Below are positions 1 to 7,055 of a DNA stretch of 12,711 nt, piece after piece. Every line of letters begins with the position of its first letter. Positions within the stretch are counted from its first letter, which is position 1. The notes under the pieces were generated by a model. That model did not search any database. It was not told where the DNA came from and saw only the letters and a program-made list of their open reading frames with translations. Source of the DNA: an uncultured Atopobium sp. (lineage in GTDB: Bacteria > Actinomycetota > Coriobacteriia > Coriobacteriales > Atopobiaceae); contig CAMQEO010000026.1 of NCBI GenBank assembly GCA_946999785.1, positions 1 to 12,711 on the forward strand. The letters are read 5' to 3'. Both the position numbers and the translations under genes were made by a program.

Positions 1-476
1 AGCTGAACAACCGTTGCGACAACGCATGGCAAACTATTGATACACAGCTTCAACGCAGAAACGATCTTATTCCTAATCTCGTTGAAACCGTAAAAGGCTA
101 TGCAGCTCACGAATCAAAGACACTTGAAAACGTTATTGCCGCGCGCGCAGCTGTTAACAGCGCAGCTACTCCCGTAGAAAAGATGGATGCCTCTAACACG
201 CTTACGCAAACACTTGGACATTTGTTTGCCGTTGCGGAAAGCTATCCCGACCTTAAAGCAAATGCCAATTTTCAGCAGCTTCAATCTCAGCTAAGCGATA
301 CCGAAGATAAAATTAGCTATGCGCGCATGAGCTTTAATGATTGTGTACTTATGTTTAATAACGCCATTACCACGTTTCCTGGCGTTATTTTTGCAGGACT
401 TTTCCACTTTGGCAAACGCGAAGGCTTTGCTGTTACAAGCGAAAGTGCACGCAATGTTCCCGAGGTTAAGTTTTAA
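1..476 (+). CDS. lemA: LemA family protein, 5'-truncated by window edge
   Basis: The reading frame is open from base 3 and gives 157 codons before a TAA at 474-476. The visible part has the family core: a helix with RRNDLIPNLVETVKGY near its start, an Ala-rich stretch (VIAARAAVNSAA), YPDLKANANFQQLQSQL, and the closing NDCVLMFNNAITTFPGVIFA segment. LemA proteins are usually about 180-200 residues with one N-terminal membrane segment and a helical bundle outside or along the membrane. The missing 30-40 residues would hold that membrane segment. The cellular role of the family is not well defined; members often neighbour an M48-type membrane peptidase (HtpX), which would lie outside this window. 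The C-terminal FGKREGFAV...VPEVKF end is intact. It faces the next gene convergently. The family call is secure; nothing can be said about the start or promoter. Confidence 0.93.
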   Translation, partial: LNNRCDNAWQTIDTQLQRRNDLIPNLVETVKGYAAHESKTLENVIAARAAVNSAATPVEKMDASNTLTQTLGHLFAVAESYPDLKANANFQQLQSQLSDTEDKISYARMSFNDCVLMFNNAITTFPGVIFAGLFHFGKREGFAVTSESARNVPEVKF

Positions 477-518
477 TTGCACCGTTGCATGAGCGTGCGC
501 GCTTGATTACGCATATGT

Positions 519-549
519 AAGCCCCTGTCGTATTGTACGGCAGGGGCTT
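519..549 (+). terminator. Rho-independent terminator after lemA
   Basis: A 14-bp stem (519-532 with 536-549, one G-U pair) closes a TTG loop and is followed by TTTTG. It lies 42 bases after the lemA stop. The ATP-grasp gene converges on it from the right, but the opposite strand has only a short A/T run, so it is mainly a lemA terminator. Confidence 0.9.
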
Positions 550-618
550 TTGTATCCCTAGACTCACCAACCTGTTTTTATGATAGTAAAGAGTTTTTGC
601 AACCTCACATGGGAAGTC

Positions 619-1959
619 TTACAGAGTGATGTCTGTTGTGTCCAACCACGTAGTACCTGTTGTTTTAGCAACTGACGGCGGAAAATCTCGATAAAACTTG
701 CGCCAGTAATTAAGATAAGCAATGCTTACATAGGCAAAACGGAGAAGACCGCGCTTACTTATGTCAAATTCAAAGGGGTAATACAGGGGATTATAGACGC
801 TACCTCTTCTTATATGAGTGCGTAAGGCGCGCTCACTTGAATCTCCCAAATAACGGAGCGCAAGACGAGGCGGTAAAACACTATAACAAATACTCTTTTT
901 TAGACGCTGCGTTTCTATAGCACGATGCTCAATCATATCTGCCACCAACACGCGCATGGGATTAAGACCAGATGCGGTATTGTAATACAAATTTCTACCA
1001 ATGCGCGGATTCATTTCAAAACAGTACAGTTCGTGCGTATGCTCATCTATTTTAAGATCAAAATTTGCAAAACCTCGCCATTGAATACCCGTTAAGAAGT
1101 TGCAAACTTTTTGGTATATCTTTGGATAACTTTCCGTTATCATACATGCGGGATTGCCCAACGCTGTGGGTACATGATCTTCGAGCAAAACGTGCGCCGA
1201 TCCCAACAGTGTTACGCGGTTGGATTCGTCTACATAAGCCGTTATTGACAAATTATAGCTATCGTTACCTTCAACGCGGCGCTGAGCCAAAAAGTGCCTT
1301 ACTTCTTCGTGTTCAAGTGCGTGAACATGAAGATCGCTTATAATACGAAATAATTCGTCTTGTGAATGTGCTGTATAAACCTTATATTTACCAGGCCATG
1401 AAAGCTTCTCATAACCAGAACTTAACACGGGCTTTAAAATGAGCGCATGCGTTGCAAAATTTACCGCAAGTTCATGATTGTCCATAATCTGGTCTAATAC
1501 TGCACGAGGTTCATCGGCCAAATCAACCGAACACGACAACGGCGTTTGAAGCCCATATTGTTTTATGAGAGAAGGAAAAACTTCCTTATCATTTACCTGT
1601 TGCAACAAACTAAACGAAGGCGCTGCAAAAGTGTAGTATGTACTTAACACGTCGTAATGTGAAACTAAATCTCTTACGTAGGTATCTGCATTGGCGATCA
1701 GCAACAATTTTTGGCCCGCAAACGTGCGCTGTAATTGAGGACCCAATGTCAGCAACGCTTGCACCAGTGCCGAGTAGGGCACATCGTGCATTACATAATC
1801 TTTCTCTAAGAACACCTGAATAATACGAGAATGAGCGATTGGTCCTAGAATTTGAGAAGCCACTACCGAGGAAGTTTTGCCGTATGCTTCATGAAACGAC
1901 CGTGCGAGTGCATACGTACCTATGTCAGAGCCAATAATGACGGGGTGAAAATCTTGCAT
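619..1959 (-). CDS. ATP-grasp ligase, D-aspartate-ligase-like
   Basis: This is a 446-residue ATP-grasp enzyme. The N-terminal pre-ATP-grasp domain begins VIIGSDIGTYALARSFHEAYG (about residues 7-27). The ATP-binding half has a lysine in ILKP (Lys176). The metal-binding C-terminal end shows GFANFDLKID (296-305) and FEMNPRIGRN (314-323), where Glu315, Asn317 and Arg319 sit where the family binds Mg and the acyl phosphate. From memory, the opening and the GFANFD...E.N.R.GR pattern resemble the Enterococcus faecium D-aspartate ligase, which adds D-Asp to the lysine side chain of the peptidoglycan precursor in the cytoplasm. The ATP-grasp assignment is seen in the sequence; the D-Asp or other amino-acid substrate is inferred. 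The start is supported by AAGGG six bases upstream of ATG. It stands alone: terminators flank it, and the upstream one at 2053-2085 separates it from the transketolase genes. Other carboxylate-amine ligase roles remain possible. Confidence 0.85.
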   Translation of the reverse strand: MQDFHPVIIGSDIGTYALARSFHEAYGKTSSVVASQILGPIAHSRIIQVFLEKDYVMHDVPYSALVQALLTLGPQLQRTFAGQKLLLIANADTYVRDLVSHYDVLSTYYTFAAPSFSLLQQVNDKEVFPSLIKQYGLQTPLSCSVDLADEPRAVLDQIMDNHELAVNFATHALILKPVLSSGYEKLSWPGKYKVYTAHSQDELFRIISDLHVHALEHEEVRHFLAQRRVEGNDSYNLSITAYVDESNRVTLLGSAHVLLEDHVPTALGNPACMITESYPKIYQKVCNFLTGIQWRGFANFDLKIDEHTHELYCFEMNPRIGRNLYYNTASGLNPMRVLVADMIEHRAIETQRLKKSICYSVLPPRLALRYLGDSSERALRTHIRRGSVYNPLYYPFEFDISKRGLLRFAYVSIAYLNYWRKFYRDFPPSVAKTTGTTWLDTTDITL

Positions 1960-2052
1960 GGTAAACCCTTATCACGAAAGTTATAATGTTCTTAATAATT
2001 ATGTACATCAGTATAAATCATAAGTTGATATGTCGGTATAAATTCATTTATA

Positions 2053-2085
2053 AAAACGCACGTCACAACATGCAACGTGCGTTTT
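2053..2085 (-). terminator. Bidirectional hairpin terminator of the PTS/transketolase module
   Basis: A perfect 11-bp stem (AAAACGCACGT at 2053-2063 with ACGTGCGTTTT at 2075-2085) closes an 11-base loop. It has T runs on both strands. It lies about 85 bases after the transketolase C-subunit stop, so it ends that transcript and insulates the ATP-grasp gene. Confidence 0.88.
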
Positions 2086-2170
2086 ATCTGCTCTTAATTA
2101 CTTTTATACTTAAGCTCGTAAATACATAATTCACATGTTTGCGCAAAGATAAACCCTACATCAAAACAGG

Positions 2171-3133
2171 TTAGCGCGCCAACAAAGCGTTAACTGTCTT
2201 TACCACATCTGAAGCACAAAGGCCAAACTCTTTTTGAAGCCAATCGGCAGTGCCCACCTGACCAAACTGCTCATTTACCCCAATACGCTTAAATGGAACA
2301 CATACTTGCGCTTCTACAAGAGTTTCGGCAACACTTGATCCCAAGCCACCGTTAACGCTATGATTTTCAAAAGTTACTACAGCGCGTTTCCCTGCAACTT
2401 CGCTTAACACCAGTTCTTTATCAAGCGGCTTAATGCAAAACATATCAATAACTTCTACTGACAAGCCTTGTTTTTCTAATTCTTCTGCAGCATCGAGCGC
2501 ATCTTTAACCAACTGACCAGCGCTTATGATAAGAACATCACTACCTTTTTGAAGAACATTTCCACGTCCAAGTTCAAAGGTAGAACCACTCTCATAAATA
2601 CTATACGAGGCTTTTCTTCCCGATCTTACGTAGTGTACGCCTTCCAAAGTTGCAAACGTGCGGATAATCCACTCCATTTGTACGGGATCTGCTGCATCGG
2701 TAATAATTGAACCTGGAATCATGCGCATAAGAGCCATATCTTCCCAAGTTGTGTGAGTTCCTCCGTTAGCTCCTGCAGTAAAGCCGGGGTCTGAGCCCCA
2801 AATATTGATGGTGTTGTGCGCATATCCACCAGACAAATAAATTTGGTCAAAACATCTACGGGTAGCAAAAGGTCCAAAGGTATGACAAAATGGAATATAT
2901 CCCTCAGACGACATACCCGCTGCCATGCCCATCATGTTTTGTTCGGCAATACCAACTTCTACAAACTGTTCGGGCAGCTCCTTTTGAATTTTAAGCGTTC
3001 CGCTTGCTCCGCCTAAATCTGCGTCAAAACATAAAACACGATCATTTGTTTTCATCAAGTCAAGCAGCGTATCAACAACCGCATCACGATAAGGTTTTCC
3101 TGCGCTTCTACAATCTTTTGCAAGTTTAAACAT
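2171..3133 (-). CDS. tktC: Transketolase, C-terminal subunit
   Basis: This 320-residue protein is the second half of a transketolase: the pyrimidine-binding domain followed by the C-terminal domain. Seen in the sequence are FDADLGGASGT (36-46), the GIAEQNMMGMAAGM loop (61-74) with Glu64, which activates the thiamine diphosphate pyrimidine in this family, GSDPGFTAGANGGTHTTWED (113-132) with His127, and a C-terminal domain from about 190 on (NVLQKGSDVLIISAGQLVKDA). With the N-terminal subunit encoded just upstream it would form an enzyme that moves two-carbon units from ketose to aldose phosphates in the non-oxidative pentose phosphate pathway. The two genes are 28 bases apart and co-transcribed. 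A GAGGA sits just upstream of the ATG. Split transketolases are common in anaerobes and archaea. The exact ketose donor cannot be read from sequence. A deoxyxylulose-phosphate synthase is unlikely because the halves match the two-gene transketolase layout. Confidence 0.93.
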   Translation of the reverse strand: MFKLAKDCRSAGKPYRDAVVDTLLDLMKTNDRVLCFDADLGGASGTLKIQKELPEQFVEVGIAEQNMMGMAAGMSSEGYIPFCHTFGPFATRRCFDQIYLSGGYAHNTINIWGSDPGFTAGANGGTHTTWEDMALMRMIPGSIITDAADPVQMEWIIRTFATLEGVHYVRSGRKASYSIYESGSTFELGRGNVLQKGSDVLIISAGQLVKDALDAAEELEKQGLSVEVIDMFCIKPLDKELVLSEVAGKRAVVTFENHSVNGGLGSSVAETLVEAQVCVPFKRIGVNEQFGQVGTADWLQKEFGLCASDVVKTVNALLAR

Positions 3134-3161
3134 TATTCCTCACTCTCCGTAGCTACTCATA

Positions 3162-4097
3162 TTAAGAAAGATTTTGTGTGGCGCAAGAACTTTTACCATC
3201 GTCTAGGCCGCTACAAGCGCAAGGAAGACTCTCCCCTTCGAGCGCATAGGCAAGCGCAGCAATTTCTTGGTCAAAGCGCGCAATCGCTTCATCGGTAGCT
3301 TTATTGATTTCGTCGTTATTCCATTTCATCGAGTGATTCATTTCGGTTTCTTCAAAGTAAGGAACACCAGCACCTTTAATGGTGTCAAGCACAATAGCAT
3401 TGGCTTGATTATGCTGGTCTTTTGCACGAGTAATTGCCTCATCAAGCGCAATAATATCTTGACCATTAACCTTTTGTGTATAAAAACCAAAGGCGCGCAT
3501 TTTGTCTACATAGTCAAAGGGTTCAAGAATGTCTTTAGTTCTACCATCTAACTGCTTTTTGTTGTCGTCTATAAACACAATACAGCGATCAAGGCGATGT
3601 GCAGCAATGAACTCAAACGCTTCCCAGCACTGACCTTCGTTAAGCTCACCGTCACCCACAAAAAGGTAGGTATTACGGGAAGAATGCTTCTTCTTAAGAG
3701 CATAGGCAATACCAGCTGCAAGCGAAGTTCCCTGGCCCAAAGAACCAGTTGTTGCATCAACACCAGGCGTTTTAAGACGATCGGTATGAGAAGGCAGGCG
3801 CGTTCCACCATCATTTAAGGTAAAGAGCCACTCCTTAGGAAAGAATCCGCGCTCGGCAAGCGTTGAATACATAACGGGACCTGCATGTCCTTTTGACAAA
3901 ACAATACGATCTCTGTCTTCCCAGTGAGGATTATCAGGACGATGACGCAAATGTTTAGCATAAAGCACAGCATAGGCATCGGCTAATGAAAGCGAACCGC
4001 CAATATGGCCGTAGCCTCTATGCTGAAGCATTGCAAGTACATCACGACGAATTTTTGTTGCTAAAAGCTTAATTTTTTTATATTCCCTATCCTCCAC
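3162..4097 (-). CDS. tktN: Transketolase, N-terminal subunit
   Basis: This is the thiamine-diphosphate-binding half of the split transketolase, 311 residues if started at the GTG at 4097. I prefer this start to the upstream GTG at 4118, because AGGAG (4104-4108) lies six bases before 4097 and no ribosome binding site precedes 4118. Numbered from 4097, motifs are GYGHIGGSLS (His31), SKGHAGP (His71), TTGSLGQGTSLAAG (116-129) and the cofactor site GDGELNEGQ (148-156) leading to IDDNKKQLDG (176-185). The family motif usually ends in NN; here it is DDNK. The C-terminus carries a Cys-rich tail (CACSGLDDGKSSC) beyond the conserved domain, of unknown role. It follows the PTS IIB gene by 78 bases and precedes its partner by 28, so it is likely co-transcribed with both. 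Confidence 0.92.
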   Translation of the reverse strand: MEDREYKKIKLLATKIRRDVLAMLQHRGYGHIGGSLSLADAYAVLYAKHLRHRPDNPHWEDRDRIVLSKGHAGPVMYSTLAERGFFPKEWLFTLNDGGTRLPSHTDRLKTPGVDATTGSLGQGTSLAAGIAYALKKKHSSRNTYLFVGDGELNEGQCWEAFEFIAAHRLDRCIVFIDDNKKQLDGRTKDILEPFDYVDKMRAFGFYTQKVNGQDIIALDEAITRAKDQHNQANAIVLDTIKGAGVPYFEETEMNHSMKWNNDEINKATDEAIARFDQEIAALAYALEGESLPCACSGLDDGKSSCATQNLS

Positions 4098-4175
4098 GGA
4101 GCACTCCTGTTCTGTCACTGTATTGCACGCTCTATATATCTAGCTGTTATACGTTATTTACACACAAGACAACGA

Positions 4176-4457
4176 TTATCCGATATGTTGTGCCAGCTTT
4201 TGTTCAAGCTCTGCCTTGTCTAAAATATTGATAAGAACTACTTTTTTCTCATCGGGAATACCTTGCATAAAATCCTTTAAATCATTGCCAACAATAAATA
4301 AATCGGCAGCTTGAGGATTGATGTCAGAAATAGTAGTATGATCCACTTCAATTTCGGGATGACCAAGCTTTTTAACAGCGTCTTCCGCATTCATATGAAC
4401 GATAAGGCTTGAACCCAATCCGGAACCGCAACAACATAAAATTTTATGTACACTCAT
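4176..4457 (-). CDS. ulaB-like: PTS EIIB component, UlaB/SgaB-like
   Basis: This 93-residue cytoplasmic protein carries phosphate from EIIA to the sugar crossing EIIC. It opens with KILCCCGSGLGSS: a phosphocysteine loop in which Cys10, directly before GSGLGSS, is the expected phosphorylated residue (UlaB-type proteins have CGxGxGSS). Two further cysteines (8, 9) come just before it, which is unusual. A DHTTISDIN segment and DLFIVGNDLKDFM follow, as in the family. The ATG is preceded by AAGGGG at a five-base spacing. In transcription order it lies after the IIC gene, separated by 251 bases that contain a good terminator, and is followed by the transketolase pair. It may therefore be expressed from its own promoter as well as by read-through. 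The family call is firm; the sugar is not known. Confidence 0.9.
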   Translation of the reverse strand: MSVHKILCCCGSGLGSSLIVHMNAEDAVKKLGHPEIEVDHTTISDINPQAADLFIVGNDLKDFMQGIPDEKKVVLINILDKAELEQKLAQHIG

Positions 4458-4634
4458 AGCAACCCCTTACAATTTATTTGGACGCCCTCTATACCTACCA
4501 TATCACAGGGCTGTAACCTTATTACACTATTATTATCTCTGAACTTTATTGAACACATGTTTGCGCTTGAGTTAAACAGAGATATAACACAATACATTTG
4601 TGTGCTTGTACCTTTATAAGTCCGTCCGATAAAA

Positions 4635-4660
4635 CAAGCGAGGCCAGCTGACCTCGCTTG
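4635..4660 (-). terminator. Terminator inside the PTS module, between IIC and IIB
   Basis: On the minus strand a perfect 9-bp GC-rich stem (CAAGCGAGG / CCTCGCTTG) closes an 8-base loop containing CAGCTG and is followed at once by TTTTAT. It begins 48 bases after the IIC stop. It has the form of a real rho-independent terminator, so IIB and the transketolases would need read-through or a separate promoter. A weak promoter-like pair lies downstream (GTTACA, 18 bases, TATAGA on the minus strand, 4517 to 4488), but I would not rely on it. Confidence 0.8.
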
Positions 4661-4708
4661 ATGTTAAACAATCGCCAAAGCCTTCTTAGCGTCGCTGTAA
4701 CAAAATTC

Positions 4709-6163
4709 TTACGCCTGCGTCTTTGGTTTAGGCGCAAGGAAGTTGTACAAAATAGGAGCAATGTAAACTACGACACAAATAAGCATTAAGAGCGAACCAT
4801 TTGCATAATTTATAATATTACCAAATACGATTCCCATCCAAGAGAAGTCGGCATCGGAGAAAGTTGCGCCTGTATAGCCAAGAGCGTTAAACACTGGCAT
4901 GCAGATGGCTGGCAAGAATGTAATAAGCAAACCGTGCGCAAAGCCACCAGCAACGCAACCTTTTACACCACCTTCTGCATTACCAAATACACCTGCGGTA
5001 GCACCACAGAAGAAGTGAGGAACAACACCCGGCAAGATAAGAGCAACAGGAATCATAGCGTTTAATCCACCAAGGATAAACAGCCCCACAATACCGCCAA
5101 CAAATGAACTAATAAATCCAATGGTCACCGCATTGGGTGCATATGTAAAGGCAACAGGACAGTCAAGTGCAGGCTTGGCACCTGGAACCAGCTTATCGGC
5201 AATACCTTTGAAAGCAGGAACGATTTCGCCAATAATAAGACGAACACCACTTAAGATGATGTAGACACCACCAGCAAAGCTCAAGCCTCCTGTAATGGCC
5301 CATACGATCCAGTTGTTAACTGTTTCGGAACCAATGTTCATAAGTCCTTTTAATGCGCCAAATTGAGCGTCAAATGCTTTGGGATCTGCAGCGAGTAATG
5401 CAGGACCTTCGGTTAAAATTCCGCGCGCAACAGCAATACCTGTTACCACTAAGAATAAAATAACCATCGTTAAGCCAATTGAAACCGTTGTATCACGTAA
5501 AAAGATGAGGCGTTTGGGAAAGTTGATTTCTTCAGTACTTTTGCGATGAGGATCGTTGGCAAAGCAGCGACCAACCATACCAGCAAGCCAGTAACCAAGA
5601 CCACCCAAGTGACCAAGCGCCACTGAATCGCTTCCCGTTACTTTTCTAAACGTTACCTGACAATATGCCGGTGATAGCACCATAATAAAACCAAGCAAGC
5701 AACCGCCTGCAAGATAGAGCATCCAACCTTCAAGATGGCCTGCACCACCTAAAATAACCGCAATCATGCATGCCATATAAAGCGTGTGATGACCTGTTAA
5801 GAAAATGTAGCGCATGCGTGAAAAACGAGCAAGAACAATATTAAGAACCATTCCTACTGCCATAATAACCGCCGAGCTCACACCAAAATTCTTAAGCGCA
5901 TCGGCAACAACGGCTTCGTTATTTGGTACAACACCTTGCATATTAAACGCATAGTTAAAAATTTGGCCAAAACCCGTTAGAGAGTTTCCCACCAAAAAAC
6001 CTGCGCCCGCACTTAACACCAAGAAACCAACAATGGTTTTAAGCGTACCTTTAACGATGTCTTCAACTGGTTTTCCTTGCAAACACAAGCCTAAACACGC
6101 AAGCAGGCCTACAAGAATAGCAGGTGTAGACAAGATGTTAATGATAACCTCAAGTACTGCCAT
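4709..6163 (-). CDS. ulaA-like: PTS EIIC permease, UlaA/SgaT family
   Basis: This 484-residue membrane protein is the sugar channel of the PTS. It consists largely of hydrophobic segments (about 10-12) with family landmarks: KGTLKTIVGFLVLSAGAGFL (38-57), FLTGHHTLYM (121-130), GHLGGLGYWLAGMVGR, IGEIVPAFKGIADKLVPGAK (311-330) followed by a conserved ALDCP, and TYAPNAVTIGF (340-350). These match my memory of E. coli UlaA, the L-ascorbate permease, closely enough for the family but not for the substrate. I place the start at the ATG at 6163: AAAGGAAG lies about five bases upstream, whereas an in-frame ATG at 6214 would add 17 residues with no ribosome binding site. The gene follows IIA by 151 bases holding stem-loops and is followed by a terminator. 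The absence of ascorbate catabolic genes and the presence of transketolase suggest a pentose-type substrate. Confidence 0.92.
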   Translation of the reverse strand: MAVLEVIINILSTPAILVGLLACLGLCLQGKPVEDIVKGTLKTIVGFLVLSAGAGFLVGNSLTGFGQIFNYAFNMQGVVPNNEAVVADALKNFGVSSAVIMAVGMVLNIVLARFSRMRYIFLTGHHTLYMACMIAVILGGAGHLEGWMLYLAGGCLLGFIMVLSPAYCQVTFRKVTGSDSVALGHLGGLGYWLAGMVGRCFANDPHRKSTEEINFPKRLIFLRDTTVSIGLTMVILFLVVTGIAVARGILTEGPALLAADPKAFDAQFGALKGLMNIGSETVNNWIVWAITGGLSFAGGVYIILSGVRLIIGEIVPAFKGIADKLVPGAKPALDCPVAFTYAPNAVTIGFISSFVGGIVGLFILGGLNAMIPVALILPGVVPHFFCGATAGVFGNAEGGVKGCVAGGFAHGLLITFLPAICMPVFNALGYTGATFSDADFSWMGIVFGNIINYANGSLLMLICVVVYIAPILYNFLAPKPKTQA

Positions 6164-6182
6164 CTGACTTCCTTTCTCTATG

Positions 6183-6300
6183 TATGCGCACTTTACGAAA
6201 AATGCCGCACACAATAATTGGATTTATCACGAGCTTCTTATGTAAAGCGCATAGCCGGCACTGTTTTATCTGCTGTGTTACTACTGCTTTACCAACACAG
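6183..6300 (-). promoter_or_regulatory. Structured leader between IIA and IIC
   Basis: Two inverted repeats fill this 151-base spacer. One pairs TATGCGCTTTAC (minus strand, 6253 to 6242) with GTAAAGTGCGCATA (6196 to 6183), 12 pairs with a 2-base bulge and a 45-base loop. It ends about 10 bases before the IIC ribosome binding site. The other is a 7-bp CTGTGTT/AACACAG stem at 6273-6300. Neither is followed by a T run on the minus strand, so they do not look like terminators. Roles in mRNA processing, stability or IIC translation are possible but inferred. Confidence 0.45.
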
Positions 6301-6314
6301 GCAATGTGCTCGCC

Positions 6315-6764
6315 TTACACTGAAGCGCTGATAAATAAATCGTAAATTTCCTGTGTTGTTTGAGCTTGTGCAATGCTGGTAATGTTTGCCTCACAAGCAA
6401 ACATGGTTGCAAGAATACGCATAACGTCAATATGATCGTTAGGATTTTGCGCAGCAAGTGTCACCAAAACACGAACAGGAGCATTGCCCTCCTTAAAGAC
6501 AACTCCTTCACGCACCACCGTAACTGCAAGCTGCTGATGTATAACACCTTGTTCAGGACGAGCGTGCAACAGTGCAAGATCGGGAGTTAAAACAAAATAT
6601 GGCCCAAATTCATGCGCGTTTGCAATAATCCCATCAATGTAGGCACTCGTAACACTACCATCATCCACAAGCGGCTGGACAGCAACGTGAATAGAATCTT
6701 CCCAGTCTTTGCACGCCGAAACAATTTGTATGTTTTTCAGCTTGAGCATTTCTTTCATGGTCAT
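6315..6764 (-). CDS. ulaC-like: PTS EIIA component, UlaC-like
   Basis: This 149-residue protein of the EIIA type-2 (mannitol/fructose/ascorbate) family passes phosphate from HPr to EIIB. It shows the active-site region FGPYFVLTPDLALLHARPEQGV (residues 53-74), with His67 as the expected phosphorylated residue. Most relatives have ALPHARPE; here Leu replaces Pro. A VRVLVTLAAQNPNDHIDVMRILA segment follows, as in the family. ATG 6764 is chosen because AAGGAG lies seven bases upstream; a second ATG six bases on (6758) is possible. It is the first gene of the minus-strand module and faces the 442-bp control region shared with the DeoR regulator. It lacks the BglG-type PRD regulator domains to which some EIIA domains are fused. 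Confidence 0.92.
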   Translation of the reverse strand: MTMKEMLKLKNIQIVSACKDWEDSIHVAVQPLVDDGSVTSAYIDGIIANAHEFGPYFVLTPDLALLHARPEQGVIHQQLAVTVVREGVVFKEGNAPVRVLVTLAAQNPNDHIDVMRILATMFACEANITSIAQAQTTQEIYDLFISASV

Positions 6765-6784
6765 GCATAAACTCCTTCAAATAG

Positions 6785-6800
6785 TTTGTGTACGTGCAAA
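6785..6800. promoter_or_regulatory. Operator-like dyad in the IIA leader
   Basis: TTTGTGTACGTGCAAA has TTTG/CAAA ends around an alternating purine-pyrimidine core and lies 21 bases upstream of the IIA start. It resembles three other sites in the same divergent region (6951-6962, 6977-6990, 7005-7016). Confidence 0.35.
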
Positions 6801-6806
6801 AATATG

Positions 6807-6830
6807 AAAACCGTCGTTTAAGACAGTTTT
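6807..6830 (-). promoter_or_regulatory. Stem-loop in the PTS 5' leader
   Basis: On the minus strand AAAACTGTC pairs with GACGGTTTT (9 bp including one G-U pair) around a 6-base loop, followed by CATATTTTT. The stem has only about four GC pairs, so it is a weak terminator or attenuator candidate. It overlaps the start region predicted from the promoter at 6832-6840. Confidence 0.3.
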
Positions 6831-6831
6831 T

Positions 6832-6840
6832 AGTGTAACA
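6832..6840 (-). promoter_or_regulatory. Candidate extended -10 promoter of the PTS module
   Basis: The minus strand reads TGTTACACT: a TG extension one base before TACACT (four of six matches to TATAAT). No good -35 lies at the proper distance. Transcription would begin about 60 bases before the IIA start codon. Confidence 0.35.
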
Positions 6841-6950
6841 ACTAGTTCGTAATATTGACACATTTTTTTATTGTTCTTTCCTAATTTTCCGTCAGCGGTC
6901 TTATTTCACGCGCAAAAGTACGTCTAACTTGTCCAAACACCCATAGTTCT

Positions 6951-7016
6951 TTTGATGTGCAACATAAGCTTTAATATTGTGTATACACAAGACGATCATC
7001 AACTTTTGTGTGCAAA
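6951..7016. promoter_or_regulatory. Cluster of operator-like dyads, including a 14-bp perfect palindrome
   Basis: TTGTGTATACACAA at 6977-6990 is a perfect 14-bp palindrome. It is flanked by TTTGATGTGCAA (6951-6962) and TTTGTGTGCAAA (7005-7016). Centres are roughly 27 bases apart. They lie between the divergent DeoR and PTS genes, as expected for operators. Which protein binds them is not shown; the adjacent DeoR-family regulator is the first candidate. Confidence 0.5.
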
Positions 7017-7055
7017 TTCTCCTTGAGGATTTGTGCGTAATCGAGGTTTCTTACA

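Noticed and set aside
2171..4097. Deoxyxylulose-phosphate synthase or a pyruvate-type dehydrogenase E1 pair instead of transketolase
   Set aside because: The order of motifs (GHIGGSLS, SKGHAGP, GSLGQG, GDGELNEGQ; GIAEQN with GGTHTTWED) and the two-gene sizes fit split transketolase.
4098..4118. GTG at 4118 as the transketolase N-subunit start
   Set aside because: There is no ribosome binding site before it, whereas AGGAG is six bases before the GTG at 4097.
4546..4761. A 71-codon minus-strand ORF across the IIC end and the spacer
   Set aside because: It overlaps the IIC 3' end and the terminator hairpin and has no ribosome binding site or family features.
6164..6214. Extended N-terminus of EIIC from an ATG at 6214
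   Set aside because: The ATG at 6163 has a strong ribosome binding site and matches the family start; the extension would read through a leader hairpin.
4176..6764. Annotation as an L-ascorbate PTS
   Set aside because: Only family similarity supports it; all ascorbate 6-phosphate catabolic genes are missing and transketolase takes their place.
6855..6860. A perfect TTGACA on the plus strand
   Set aside because: No -10 lies 16-18 bases on, and the only plus-strand gene starts about 350 bases away. Read on the minus strand it gives only a poor -35 for the PTS promoter.
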